Source: a virus. From it: a DNA stretch of 30,223 bases. The notes below the pieces were generated by a model that was given only the letters and a program-made list of their open reading frames with translations, was not told where the DNA came from and ran no database searches. Position numbers and translations under genes: made by a program. The stretch is taken from IMG/VR virus record IMGVR_UViG_3300030329_000927, positions 1 through 30,223 of that record, one strand, 5' to 3'. Positions 17,091 through 24,479 of this stretch are shown piece by piece; position 1 is the first letter of the stretch, and each line of letters starts with the position of its first letter.

Positions 17091-17609
17091 TTATGATTGC
17101 TTTAATTTTCTTCTGATATTTTTGCCGTTTGAGTCTTTTAGCCCACACATTTTTACTTTGTGTTTTTTTGCTATTGATTTAATTTGACTCATTGATAATT
17201 CTGTAAATCTTGCAAGTAATGTTGCAAATATTCTCATGAAGATTTTGCCGTGAGTTGCGTCACATCTAAATTCTTTGCGTGTTGACCTGCCAATAATATA
17301 GTGGGTTAATTCATGCAATAAAGTTTCTTTATGTTTACCCCAGTATCTTTTAATATAAATTGTATTATTTTTAGGTCGATACCAAGAAGTACCACCAGAC
17401 CCATTTGTAAATTTAACTGGAACTTCAGCTAACTTATTTTCAATATCTGTGTACCACCACCTGTGGGCTTTATTAATAAACTTGATACATTCTTCTTCTG
17501 TTTCGATTTTGTCATTTATGAGGCTTTCAATTTCCCAACCAAATCTATAAACTTTTAGCTTTTGCGTATCTCTTGCTGTTTTGTATTTTTTATAATTCCT
17601 TCTGCGCAT
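17091..17609 (-). CDS. HExxH zinc metallopeptidase-like protein
   Basis: 172 residues. The metal-binding HELTH lies at 99-103 inside TLLHELTHYIIG, and a third ligand candidate is H120 in ATHGKIFMRIF, a spacing like that of SprT-like and phage 'putative metallohydrolase' families. The N-terminus is basic (MRRRNYKKYK). A segment TNGSGGTSWYRPKNNTIYIKR precedes the active helix, as in those families. It lies between the amidoligase and the small Gln-ending gene. It may be a protease acting on the cassette's product, or a DNA-repair-like SprT function; substrate unknown. Confidence 0.7.
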   Translation of the reverse strand: MRRRNYKKYKTARDTQKLKVYRFGWEIESLINDKIETEEECIKFINKAHRWWYTDIENKLAEVPVKFTNGSGGTSWYRPKNNTIYIKRYWGKHKETLLHELTHYIIGRSTRKEFRCDATHGKIFMRIFATLLARFTELSMSQIKSIAKKHKVKMCGLKDSNGKNIRRKLKQS

Positions 17610-17646
17610 TTTCTTTTTTCCTTATTCCTTTTTTTGTGTTTTTTTT

Positions 17647-17681
17647 GGGGGGGGTACAACGTATAGGAATTGCTGTACCCC
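17647..17681. repeat. Homopolymer-flanked hairpin between amidoligase and metallopeptidase genes
   Basis: GGGGTACA at 17651-17658 pairs with TGTACCCC at 17674-17681. The left arm is preceded by a run of eight G and a run of T. On the plus strand the hairpin is followed by TTTTATTT and resembles a terminator; on the coding (minus) strand it is not followed by a T run. Possible roles are mRNA processing, attenuation, or stopping antisense transcription. Confidence 0.4.
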
Positions 17682-17687
17682 TTTTAT

Positions 17688-18620
17688 TTAACTTTGTTGA
17701 TTAGCAAATCTCTTGATATTTGCCTTCATTTGGCTAAATGCGTTTGTGTAAACTTGTGCTTGCTCTGCATCGACGTGCTTTGTGTAGGAGTGTGCTACGT
17801 TTAAAGTTCTGAGAAAGTTTCTCCACTGTCCTGTCTTGTAGTCTGGCTTAGGTGCTACCCATGTGAGTTTGTGCTGTACAAATCTCTCGATGATTGCTTG
17901 AGTTACTAATACCCAACTGATAATTTTCTTTGCGTTTAAAGTACCTTGATGTTGTCTGAACTCGATTGTGCCGTGCTTTGCTAATGATTGTAGATTTACT
18001 GTTGAGTGATATCTGTTATTTCTAACATTGGCTTTATTTGTCATGTCACATAAATCTTGTAATGCTGGGGTATTTGCCCAATGCTTAACTTGATTATATC
18101 TTGGCTTGTTCCATGCTTTTGCATTTTTATTTTGCTCTGGCAAATTGTGGTAAATTTCTGGTCTCATGAACTGTGCGTTAACTCTTCTGGATGGTGCTAA
18201 TGATGAAGAGATAAGTGTCTGGAAACTTGCGTATGTCCCATAAATATGACCGAGTTGCCTAACTGTTAAATCGTTAGCATCGTGATGTACATGTAATCCA
18301 CAATTCACATCAATTTTGCTGTTCATATTCTTAAGGGTTTTTGTGACAATTTCTATTTGTCTGAAACTTTCTGGTGTTGCTGGTAGTGGTGGGGAAATTA
18401 GTTCTCCCCCTGATTGTTGTAGTGAACCATCTGTAGTCATTTTCCAGTAGCTTACTGTGTTCTCATTAGACATTCCCCATGATAAGAACTTACATGCTTG
18501 TTCTGGGAATTCTCTTCTTAATGCTGAGGTAAGGACTGTGGCTAATTCTTGTAGCCCGTAGTAGGTATTAACGAATTCTATCTCTACTCCGAAGGTTCTA
18601 TTTGTGTTTACTATTGTCAT
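17688..18620 (-). CDS. Amidoligase of the GS-like COOH-NH2 ligase fold (Amidoligase_2)
   Basis: 310 residues with an AGGAG ribosome site. Motifs match the Amidoligase_2 family: FGVEIEF (10-16), TDGSL (63-67), GGELISPPL (71-79), CGLHVHHD (107-114) and, near 206-240, YHSTVNLQSLAKHGTIEFRQHQGTLNAKKIISWV. The Glu and His residues form the metal/ATP site known from glutamine synthetase and glutamate-cysteine ligase folds. The family is predicted to join a carboxylate to an amine using ATP and often sits beside class II GATases in phage genomes. The substrate (peptide, protein, cell wall or nucleotide) is not known. First gene of the minus operon. Confidence 0.85.
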   Translation of the reverse strand: MTIVNTNRTFGVEIEFVNTYYGLQELATVLTSALRREFPEQACKFLSWGMSNENTVSYWKMTTDGSLQQSGGELISPPLPATPESFRQIEIVTKTLKNMNSKIDVNCGLHVHHDANDLTVRQLGHIYGTYASFQTLISSSLAPSRRVNAQFMRPEIYHNLPEQNKNAKAWNKPRYNQVKHWANTPALQDLCDMTNKANVRNNRYHSTVNLQSLAKHGTIEFRQHQGTLNAKKIISWVLVTQAIIERFVQHKLTWVAPKPDYKTGQWRNFLRTLNVAHSYTKHVDAEQAQVYTNAFSQMKANIKRFANQQS

Positions 18621-18647
18621 TTGTTAATCTCCTATAATTAACTTAAT

Positions 18648-18693
18648 GTTTATACCTTGAAACTATTATAGAGTGCCTAATATCAAAAGTAAA
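18648..18693 (-). promoter_or_regulatory. Minus-strand promoter with operator, before the amidoligase
   Basis: On the minus strand: -35 TTTACT (18688-18693), exactly 17 bases, -10 TATAAT (18665-18670). One base later comes GTTTATACCTTGAAAC (plus-strand orientation, 18648-18663), overlapping the expected transcription start. This is the best consensus promoter in the window and would drive the whole early operon. Confidence 0.75.
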
Positions 18694-18744
18694 CCCCTTG
18701 GAGTGGTTATTTTCAAAAGAAAAAAAGAACCAAAAAAAGAAATT

Positions 18745-18771
18745 TATATACCCCCCTAAAGGGGGTATATA
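18745..18771. terminator. GC-clamped hairpin in the divergent intergenic region
   Basis: TATATACCCCC (18745-18755) pairs with GGGGGTATATA (18761-18771) around a five-base loop. On the minus strand it is followed by an AT-rich stretch and a run of T (within about 18721-18740). It lies upstream of the amidoligase promoter, so it may block antisense readthrough from the plus operon region or serve as an operator between the divergent units. Confidence 0.45.
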
Positions 18772-18816
18772 TAAACTAAATATTATTAAAATAAAATAGT
18801 GTGGTATTTTATATGC

Positions 18817-19254
18817 ATGACATATCAATTTATTGACATATCACACACGATTTACTCTGTCCCAAAATCGCTAACGAAAAATGGGAGAGCTAGAAGTCAT
18901 TGGCGAACTCAACACCGAGAAACCCAAGAACTAAAAGAAACTGCAATGTTTGAGTTGTTAAATAAAAAGAATATTTTAGAACAAAAATATTTACATTCTG
19001 ATTTCCCTTTAGAACTCCCAATAACCGCAACAGTACATCAGACTTGGTGTGGGAAACCATTAGATTGGGATGGGTTAGCATCTGCTGTAGCACCTATAGT
19101 TGACGCCTTTACAGAAGTAGGAATTATTAAAGATGATTCCCCACAATACATTACTGATTATAAGATGACTGCTGAACGTACCGCTCACAGAAAGGACGCC
19201 AAAATTACTGTAACTATCAACGGCAGTATTTGTGAATATAATGCCGAAAGCTAG
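18817..19254 (+). CDS. rusA: RusA-like Holliday junction resolvase
   Basis: 145 residues from the ATG at 18817; a GTG at 18799 is possible, and neither has a clear ribosome site. The hallmark is the central segment KPLDWDGLASAVAPIVDAFTEVGIIKDDSPQYI, the RusA acidic active site (Asp in WDG, then Asp-Asp in KDD) and dimer region. RusA enzymes cut four-way junctions and are used by phages to resolve branched DNA before packaging. It starts the plus-strand operon that ends with the terminase genes, in keeping with that role. Confidence 0.85.
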   Translation: MTYQFIDISHTIYSVPKSLTKNGRARSHWRTQHRETQELKETAMFELLNKKNILEQKYLHSDFPLELPITATVHQTWCGKPLDWDGLASAVAPIVDAFTEVGIIKDDSPQYITDYKMTAERTAHRKDAKITVTINGSICEYNAES

Positions 19255-19378
19255 CACGAAAATCTGTAAACATCATTGGATTTTAGAAACTCCGAACGGA
19301 AAATACGCCAAAGGCTTTTGTAAAAAATGTAAAACAAAAAGGACAGACTTTTTGAACGGATGGCAAAAGTATTTTTAA
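19241..19378 (+). CDS. Small zinc-ribbon-like protein
   Basis: 45 residues from the ATG at 19241, overlapping the RusA stop. Residues C9 and H12 (CKHH) and the pair C27/C30 (CKKC) could bind one zinc; the rest is basic (MPKASTKICKHHWILE, KCKTKRTDF). It is too short for family assignment. Nucleic-acid binding is plausible. Confidence 0.55.
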   Translation: MPKASTKICKHHWILETPNGKYAKGFCKKCKTKRTDFLNGWQKYF

Positions 19379-19401
19379 TGAACACTATATGGAAGTAAAC
19401 A

Positions 19402-19692
19402 ATGAAGGCTAAAAGTATCAGAGTTAAAGGCATGAATTGTGGTATACATTTACCATGTGAAGTTGAGGTGTCTTTATTAACTGATGACATAAACCATGTG
19501 GAATTAATTACAGGAGCATTTGAAGGATATTTGAATTCTATCGGATGCACTATGTGTGCCGCTGAATCTATTGATACTGATATTGAAACTTACGTTGGCA
19601 TTTTTATTGATAAATTTATTCCTATTATCTCTACATTAGATATTAAAGCAAAAATTAATCTGGTTAATTTAAAACCCCTTTCATACGGTTAA
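19402..19692 (+). CDS. Small hypothetical protein
   Basis: 96 residues between the zinc-ribbon and ParB-like genes. Contains four Cys (in MNCGIHLPC and CTMC) that are unlikely to form a classical ribbon, and alternating beta/alpha sequence. No recognised family. The next gene's ribosome site (AAGGAG) lies directly after its stop. Confidence 0.55.
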   Translation: MKAKSIRVKGMNCGIHLPCEVEVSLLTDDINHVELITGAFEGYLNSIGCTMCAAESIDTDIETYVGIFIDKFIPIISTLDIKAKINLVNLKPLSYG

Positions 19693-19701
19693 GGAGACAT
19701 T

Positions 19702-20337
19702 ATGAATAAAGACCGAATCAAAGAATTAAAACGTGTTAAGGCGTCTGAGTTAATACCAAATCCCAAAAACTGGAGAACTCATCCAATAGCACAGAAAAAT
19801 GCATTATCTACTATTTTGGATTCTATTGGATATGCAGATGCAGTATTAGCGAGGGAGACCGATGATGGATTAATGTTAATTGACGGTCACATGCGTGCAG
19901 AATTAACACCAGAAGATGAAATACCAGTTTTAGTATTAGATATTAATGAACAGGAATCTGATTTACTTCTCGCAACTCACGACCCAATATCTGCTATGGC
20001 AGGTAAAGATGATTTAATTTTAAAAAATTTATTATCTGATATAACAGCACAATCTGAGCCGTTAAATGATTTGTTGACAGAACTCGCTGGCAAGCCCCCT
20101 GAAATTCCAGACCCAGATAGTTGGGAAGATCATTGGAAAGGGATGCCCGAATTTGAACAAGATGATTTAAGCCCTTACAGGAGTTTGAATATACATTTTA
20201 GAAATCAAGAGGACATGGATGACTTTGCAAAAATCATGAATCAACAAATTACTGATAAAACTAAAAGTATGTGGCATCCAATTTTAATTAAAAATAATTA
20301 CGATGATGATGTTTATATAGATGAGCCAGAATTATGA
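19702..20337 (+). CDS. ParB/sulfiredoxin-fold nuclease-like protein
   Basis: 211 residues with an AAGGAGAC ribosome site. Residues 11-110 have the ParB N-terminal pattern: VKASELIPNPKNWRTHPIAQ, then GYADAVLARE and the LIDGHMRAEL motif (DGHMR at 61-65). The C-terminal part MPEFEQDDLSPYRSLNIHFRNQEDMDDFAKIMNQQI followed by TKSMWHP is a domain often attached to phage ParB-like proteins that sit next to base-modification genes. Its stop overlaps the glycosyltransferase ATG. It probably guides or assists modification rather than partitioning. Confidence 0.75.
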   Translation: MNKDRIKELKRVKASELIPNPKNWRTHPIAQKNALSTILDSIGYADAVLARETDDGLMLIDGHMRAELTPEDEIPVLVLDINEQESDLLLATHDPISAMAGKDDLILKNLLSDITAQSEPLNDLLTELAGKPPEIPDPDSWEDHWKGMPEFEQDDLSPYRSLNIHFRNQEDMDDFAKIMNQQITDKTKSMWHPILIKNNYDDDVYIDEPEL

Positions 20338-21284
20338 AAATAATTTTATTTTGGTCAACTTTTAACGATTCAAATATTGACGTTAATGAATGGGTAAATT
20401 CAACGGCTAAATTGTCCCCTTTTCATTTTTTAACTTTGAAATCTCACGAAAAATTTGGCAATGAAGTTGAATTGTACACATATCAAAAAATTGATAATAA
20501 AAATATACCCCAAAATATTGTTATAAAAAATGCTGATAACATTTTTCCTGCTAAGTACGCGCATAATGCTTTAATGAGAGGACATAGTATTGCACATATC
20601 GCAGATGCCGTTAGATTAAAAGTTGCGTCTGAAAAAACAGCCGTTGTGTTAGATATGGATGCCGTAGCATTAAAGGAATTTCCACAAGGCGATGATATCG
20701 GCTGGTTTGCGTCAATGCCTGCAAAAAAAACAGGAGGCTTTGCTCCAAAATGGGGAAAAAGCCACCCACCTTTGACAATTCACGACCAGAGTTGGGATGG
20801 AAAACAGTTGGGTGCTTTCCCTATAAAAGTTAATACTGTCACTAAATCACATATAAATAATTTATCAAATAAAATTTTGAAAACGTTAGCGAGCAATCCC
20901 TCTAAAAATTCCAATGCGTGGAATTACGTTATATGGACATTAAAGGACATTATGAAAGTTAATAAAAACTTGACTATATATCAGCCTAATATTTTTTGTC
21001 CTGTTCCCTCATGGCTTTTATCTGGAAAATGTTATTCACTAGAATCGCCATCAAGGCTTGACGGGCAACACAAGTTGTTTGGTTACACGTTACCTGCGAT
21101 TGATACCATTATGAATAGCAGTATTACAGTACAACATTTTTTTGAATCAGCTTTTCAGAAATCAAGTCAAGTTAAAACAGATTTTTGGCTAACTGTAAAA
21201 GATGGAAGTCTTGTCAGTAAAGAGGCTCAATTTATCTTAGGAGAAAATTGGAAACGGGAGTTAAACGATTATGCCAAATCCTAA
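20334..21284 (+). CDS. DXD-type glycosyltransferase (GT32/TcdA-TcdB-like)
   Basis: 316 residues. The nucleotide-sugar site is visible as HIADAVRLKVASEKTAVVLDMDAVALKEF (about 88-116): an Asp-x-x-Arg helix followed by DMD (107-109), the DXD motif that holds the metal and the sugar diphosphate. No membrane segment, so it acts in the cytoplasm. It overlaps both neighbours, the ParB-like gene by four bases and the TAGT gene by fourteen, so it is part of one co-translated unit. It may add a second sugar to a base or modify a phage protein. Confidence 0.75.
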   Translation: MKIILFWSTFNDSNIDVNEWVNSTAKLSPFHFLTLKSHEKFGNEVELYTYQKIDNKNIPQNIVIKNADNIFPAKYAHNALMRGHSIAHIADAVRLKVASEKTAVVLDMDAVALKEFPQGDDIGWFASMPAKKTGGFAPKWGKSHPPLTIHDQSWDGKQLGAFPIKVNTVTKSHINNLSNKILKTLASNPSKNSNAWNYVIWTLKDIMKVNKNLTIYQPNIFCPVPSWLLSGKCYSLESPSRLDGQHKLFGYTLPAIDTIMNSSITVQHFFESAFQKSSQVKTDFWLTVKDGSLVSKEAQFILGENWKRELNDYAKS

Positions 21285-22158
21285 ATATCCTGTATATATT
21301 ATTTCTAAAAATCGACACGAAGTTCGGTTAACAAGTGATGCGCTGAATAAAATAAAAGTACCGCATTATTTAGTTGTTGAAGAACAAGAATATAATCTAT
21401 ATGACAAAGCCTTAAAGGAAAATAATATAGAATACGCAACTCTTTTGATTCTTGATAAAAAATATCAAGATGAGTATGACCCTTGTACTGATGAGGAATG
21501 GAAATCAAATGGTCCCGGAGCGGCAAGGAATTTTTGTTGGGATCACTCTATTAAATTAGGAGCAGAATCTCATTGGGTCATGGATGACAATATTAGGGCG
21601 TTTGGTAGGGTTAATAAAAATAAATATGCAAGAGTACAATCGGGAACTATTTTTAGAGCGGCAGAAGATTTTGTTGATAGATATCAGAATGTTGCGATAT
21701 CTGGTCTGCAATATTTTATGTTTATGGTCTTTAAAGAAAAAAGACCAGCATTTATAAAAAATAGTCGGATATATTCCTGTTTATTGATTCGCAATGATAT
21801 TCCTTATAGATGGCGAGGTAGATATAACGAGGATACCGACTTATCATTACGGGCGTTAAAAGATGGATGGTGTACGATACAATTTAATGCTTTTATTCAA
21901 GAAAAGGCTACCACTCAAACAATCAAAGGCGGCAATACAGAGGCGTTTTATGCTTTTGAAGGCACAATGAATAAATCAAAGATGTTGGCTGAGATGCATC
22001 CTGACGTTGCTCGAGTGCAATGGCGTTATGGTAGATGGCATCATTTTGTAGATTACACTCCATTTAAAAAAACCAAATTGATTTTAAAAGATGGAATTGA
22101 CATTGATAAATTAAATAATAAATATAAATTGAAAAAAGTAAAAAAAGCCAATGCCTAA
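21271..22158 (+). CDS. TET-associated type glycosyltransferase (TAGT-like)
   Basis: 295 residues. Motifs in order: YPVYIISKNR (6-15), HYLVVEEQEY (32-41), GPGAARNFCWDHSIKLG (81-97), HWVMDDNIRAFGR (101-113), SGTIFRAAEDFVDRY (125-138), IYSCLLIRNDIPYRWRGRYNEDTDLSLRALKDGW (167-200) and GGNTEAFY. This is the fold and motif set of the TAGT family, glycosyltransferases predicted to decorate hydroxymethylated bases in phage DNA. MDDN is the DXD-like metal site. It overlaps TerS by eight bases, tying modification to packaging. Confidence 0.82.
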   Translation: MPNPKYPVYIISKNRHEVRLTSDALNKIKVPHYLVVEEQEYNLYDKALKENNIEYATLLILDKKYQDEYDPCTDEEWKSNGPGAARNFCWDHSIKLGAESHWVMDDNIRAFGRVNKNKYARVQSGTIFRAAEDFVDRYQNVAISGLQYFMFMVFKEKRPAFIKNSRIYSCLLIRNDIPYRWRGRYNEDTDLSLRALKDGWCTIQFNAFIQEKATTQTIKGGNTEAFYAFEGTMNKSKMLAEMHPDVARVQWRYGRWHHFVDYTPFKKTKLILKDGIDIDKLNNKYKLKKVKKANA

Positions 22159-22627
22159 ACAAAACGGAACAGAAATAGAACGTCAACAAAGGCGATTTAG
22201 AATATTACAAGCTAAAGTTGCTGGGGCATCTGTTAGGCAAATAGCAGACCAAGAAAGTATATCTGTTGGTATGGTTCAAAAAGATGTACAGCGAGCGTTA
22301 GGCGAATTAGCTCGTGAACACGTTGGTCATGCTGACCATGTTAGAGCATTACAAATGGAAAGGTATAATCAATTATTATTGCGTTGGTATAACAGAGCCT
22401 TAGGGGGAGAAACGGAAGCTGTTAAAGTTGTTTTAAATATTATGGATAAAATTAGCCAGATAAACGGAGTCATACCAGATAAATCATTAATATCAATTCA
22501 AAATTCATTTAATGTAGATAAAACCCCTGTAACATTTATTATTGAGGGAGCAAATGACAACTCAGACGATACGATACAAAAGACCCCAACTATACTCGAA
22601 GCAGGAACAAGCGATATTCAGTCATAA
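22151..22627 (+). CDS. terS: Terminase small subunit
   Basis: 158 residues. An N-terminal helix-turn-helix (about 8-45: RQQRRFRILQAKVAGASVRQIADQESISVGMVQKDVQRAL) is followed by a helical oligomerisation segment with LQMERYNQLLLRWYNRALGGETEAVKVVLNIMDKISQINGV. That is the usual TerS layout for recognising the packaging site. Its coding end overlaps the TerL start by about 70 bases in another frame. It also overlaps the glycosyltransferase gene upstream. Confidence 0.82.
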   Translation: MPKQNGTEIERQQRRFRILQAKVAGASVRQIADQESISVGMVQKDVQRALGELAREHVGHADHVRALQMERYNQLLLRWYNRALGGETEAVKVVLNIMDKISQINGVIPDKSLISIQNSFNVDKTPVTFIIEGANDNSDDTIQKTPTILEAGTSDIQS

Positions 22628-23741
22628 AAGATACGCTGTTATTGAAGGTGCAACTAAAAGTGGTAAAACAGTTGCTTGTTTATCGTGGATAATAGAGCAG
22701 GCATTGCGTGGCAAAGACGGACAAATATATTGGTGGGTAGCGCCAGTATATCCCCAAGCCCGTATCGCATTTAGAAGATTAAAAAGAGGCTTTGACAGAA
22801 GATTCTTTACTGCTAACGAATCTGAATTAACTATCAATCTGATTAATGGGGCAACCGTTGCGTTTAAGTCTGGAGAAAAAGCTGACAACTTATACGGAGA
22901 AGATGTTTATGGAGTTGTAATTGACGAGGCGACAAGACTGCGTGAAGAATCATGGCATGCTATTAGGTCAACAATGACAGCGACCCGTGGTCCAGTAAGA
23001 ATAATTGGTAACGTAAAGGGCAGAAAGAATTGGGCTTATGTATTAGCAAGGAAAGCTGAAAGTGGAGAGCGTGATTGGCATTATGCAAAACTGACAGCTT
23101 ATGACGCATCAGATGCTGGCGTTATAGATGAAGATGAAATTATGCAAGCTAAAGGAATGTTACCAGAACATGTATTCAAAGAGTTATATCTCGCAGAACC
23201 ATCAGAAGATGGAGGTAATCCTTTTGGGCAACAAGCGATAATGGATTGTATATCGCCAATGTCTAATGAACAGCCAACAATATTTGGAATTGACTTAGCA
23301 AAGTCTGTTGACTGGACAGCAATAGTTGGTTTGGATAATAATGGATATGTATGCGTATTTGATAGATTTCAACTGCCGTGGGAGGAGACTGTACAAAGAA
23401 TAAAAACTTTGGTGGGAAATAACTCAGCTGTCATAGATTCTACGGGAGTAGGCGACCCTATTGTTGAAAAGCTACAAAGAGATTTATCAAACATTCAAGG
23501 CTTTAAATTTTCTGCAACATCTAAACAGATGTTGATGGAGGGATTATCTTTGGCAATACAAACTCAAGCTATCAGATATCCAGATAATGAAATCGTAAAT
23601 GAGTTATCTTCATTTGCATATGAATATACCAAAACAGGTGTTAGATATTCTGCTCCTTCTGGATTACATGACGATTGTGTTATGGCTTTAGGCTTAGCTG
23701 TACACGGTATGAGTAACGTAGCAGGACAAGGTATATGGTAG
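22554..23741 (+). CDS. terL: Terminase large subunit
   Basis: 395 residues from the ATG at 22554 (a TTG four codons earlier is the longer option; GAGGGAG lies just before). Walker A is GATKSGKT (32-39) and Walker B VYGVVIDEAT (118-127). The RNase H-like nuclease has Asp247 in FGIDLAKS, Asp295 in VIDSTGVGD and Asp373 in HDDCVMAL. At 395 residues it is a compact TerL. It pumps DNA into the prohead through the portal. The Com-like gene overlaps its final codons. Confidence 0.92.
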   Translation: MTTQTIRYKRPQLYSKQEQAIFSHKRYAVIEGATKSGKTVACLSWIIEQALRGKDGQIYWWVAPVYPQARIAFRRLKRGFDRRFFTANESELTINLINGATVAFKSGEKADNLYGEDVYGVVIDEATRLREESWHAIRSTMTATRGPVRIIGNVKGRKNWAYVLARKAESGERDWHYAKLTAYDASDAGVIDEDEIMQAKGMLPEHVFKELYLAEPSEDGGNPFGQQAIMDCISPMSNEQPTIFGIDLAKSVDWTAIVGLDNNGYVCVFDRFQLPWEETVQRIKTLVGNNSAVIDSTGVGDPIVEKLQRDLSNIQGFKFSATSKQMLMEGLSLAIQTQAIRYPDNEIVNELSSFAYEYTKTGVRYSAPSGLHDDCVMALGLAVHGMSNVAGQGIW

Positions 23742-23848
23742 AGAATAAAGAGTTACGCTGTTCTAATTGCAATAAATTACTTGCTGAGTTAGCAGGCAAG
23801 GGAACTGTGATTGTCTGTTCAAGGTGTAAGAAAAAAAATTCAGTATAA
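23735..23848 (+). CDS. Com-like zinc-finger protein
   Basis: 37 residues, overlapping the TerL end. It has CSNC (9-12) and CSRC (28-31) separated by a short beta hairpin (KLLAELAGKGTVIV), a pattern close to phage Mu Com (RC.NCNKLL...CPRCK). Mu Com is an RNA-binding protein that activates translation of the DNA-modification gene mom. Small Com-like genes beside terminases are common in marine phages. Here it accompanies DNA-glycosylation genes, so a translational-control role is attractive but unproven. Confidence 0.7.
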   Translation: MVENKELRCSNCNKLLAELAGKGTVIVCSRCKKKNSV

Positions 23849-23873
23849 AAAAAAAGGGAGCATTTCTGCTCCC
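23847..23873 (-). terminator. Intrinsic terminator for the lone minus-strand gene
   Basis: GGGAGCA (23856-23862) pairs with TGCTCCC (23867-23873) around a four-base loop. Read on the minus strand the hairpin is followed by a run of nine T (the A run at 23847-23855). It stands just after the stop of the gene at 23900. On the plus strand it could also end the terminase operon, less efficiently. Confidence 0.8.
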
Positions 23874-23899
23874 CTTAATTACTCCTTTAGTGTGTTTTA

Positions 23900-24454
23900 T
23901 TATTCTGGGCTATAAAATTCGTAGTAGCTATCTGAATACATTTCTGGCATTTCGATTTTTGTACCACTATCAAGGGTTACTTTTTGATTACTAATTGGCT
24001 GAGTACCTTCAAATTTTATTGGTTGATAAGTAAATGTGATTTTAGGTACTTCGTTAAAAGCATGTCTCATAATGTATCTGTTACTAACCATAATTCCAAG
24101 AATGCTTTCTCTGTCTGCAGTATCGCATTGGATATTATTCATAATAGTGGCAATTGCTTGCCACTCCCATTTACAATCGTCAGTAACTTCATTTATCTTT
24201 TTAGCTGAAATCTCGATTAGTAAGGACTGAAGTGCTTTTGCAGTTTTGAGTTCGTTTCTATCTAAATCTGGATTATCATTCCCCTCTTCTGCGTAGTATT
24301 TCTTTAACCAGTCTTTAGTATCTCTTTCCCATTTAGCTAATTGCATAACAGTTGCTTGTACTGACTGTAAAGTACTGTTTTTGAACTCTGGTAATGTATA
24401 CTCAGTATGCTCTGGATGCTCTTCATTTGTCTCTATTGTGACTTTGGTAGTCAT
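23900..24454 (-). CDS. Hypothetical protein encoded by a lone minus-strand gene
   Basis: 184 residues, acidic, with an AAGGAGA ribosome site. Its helices are charged, including VQATVMQLAKWERDTKDWLKKYYAEEGND, LKTAKALQSLLIEISAKKINEVTDD and WEWQAIATIMNNIQ; the C-terminal third is beta-rich. No recognised family. It has its own promoter/operator and its own terminator, and interrupts the plus-strand terminase-portal order, so it behaves like an inserted cassette controlled with the early genes. Confidence 0.65.
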   Translation of the reverse strand: MTTKVTIETNEEHPEHTEYTLPEFKNSTLQSVQATVMQLAKWERDTKDWLKKYYAEEGNDNPDLDRNELKTAKALQSLLIEISAKKINEVTDDCKWEWQAIATIMNNIQCDTADRESILGIMVSNRYIMRHAFNEVPKITFTYQPIKFEGTQPISNQKVTLDSGTKIEMPEMYSDSYYEFYSPE

Positions 24455-24479
24455 GGTATCTATTCTCCTTTATCTTTTT

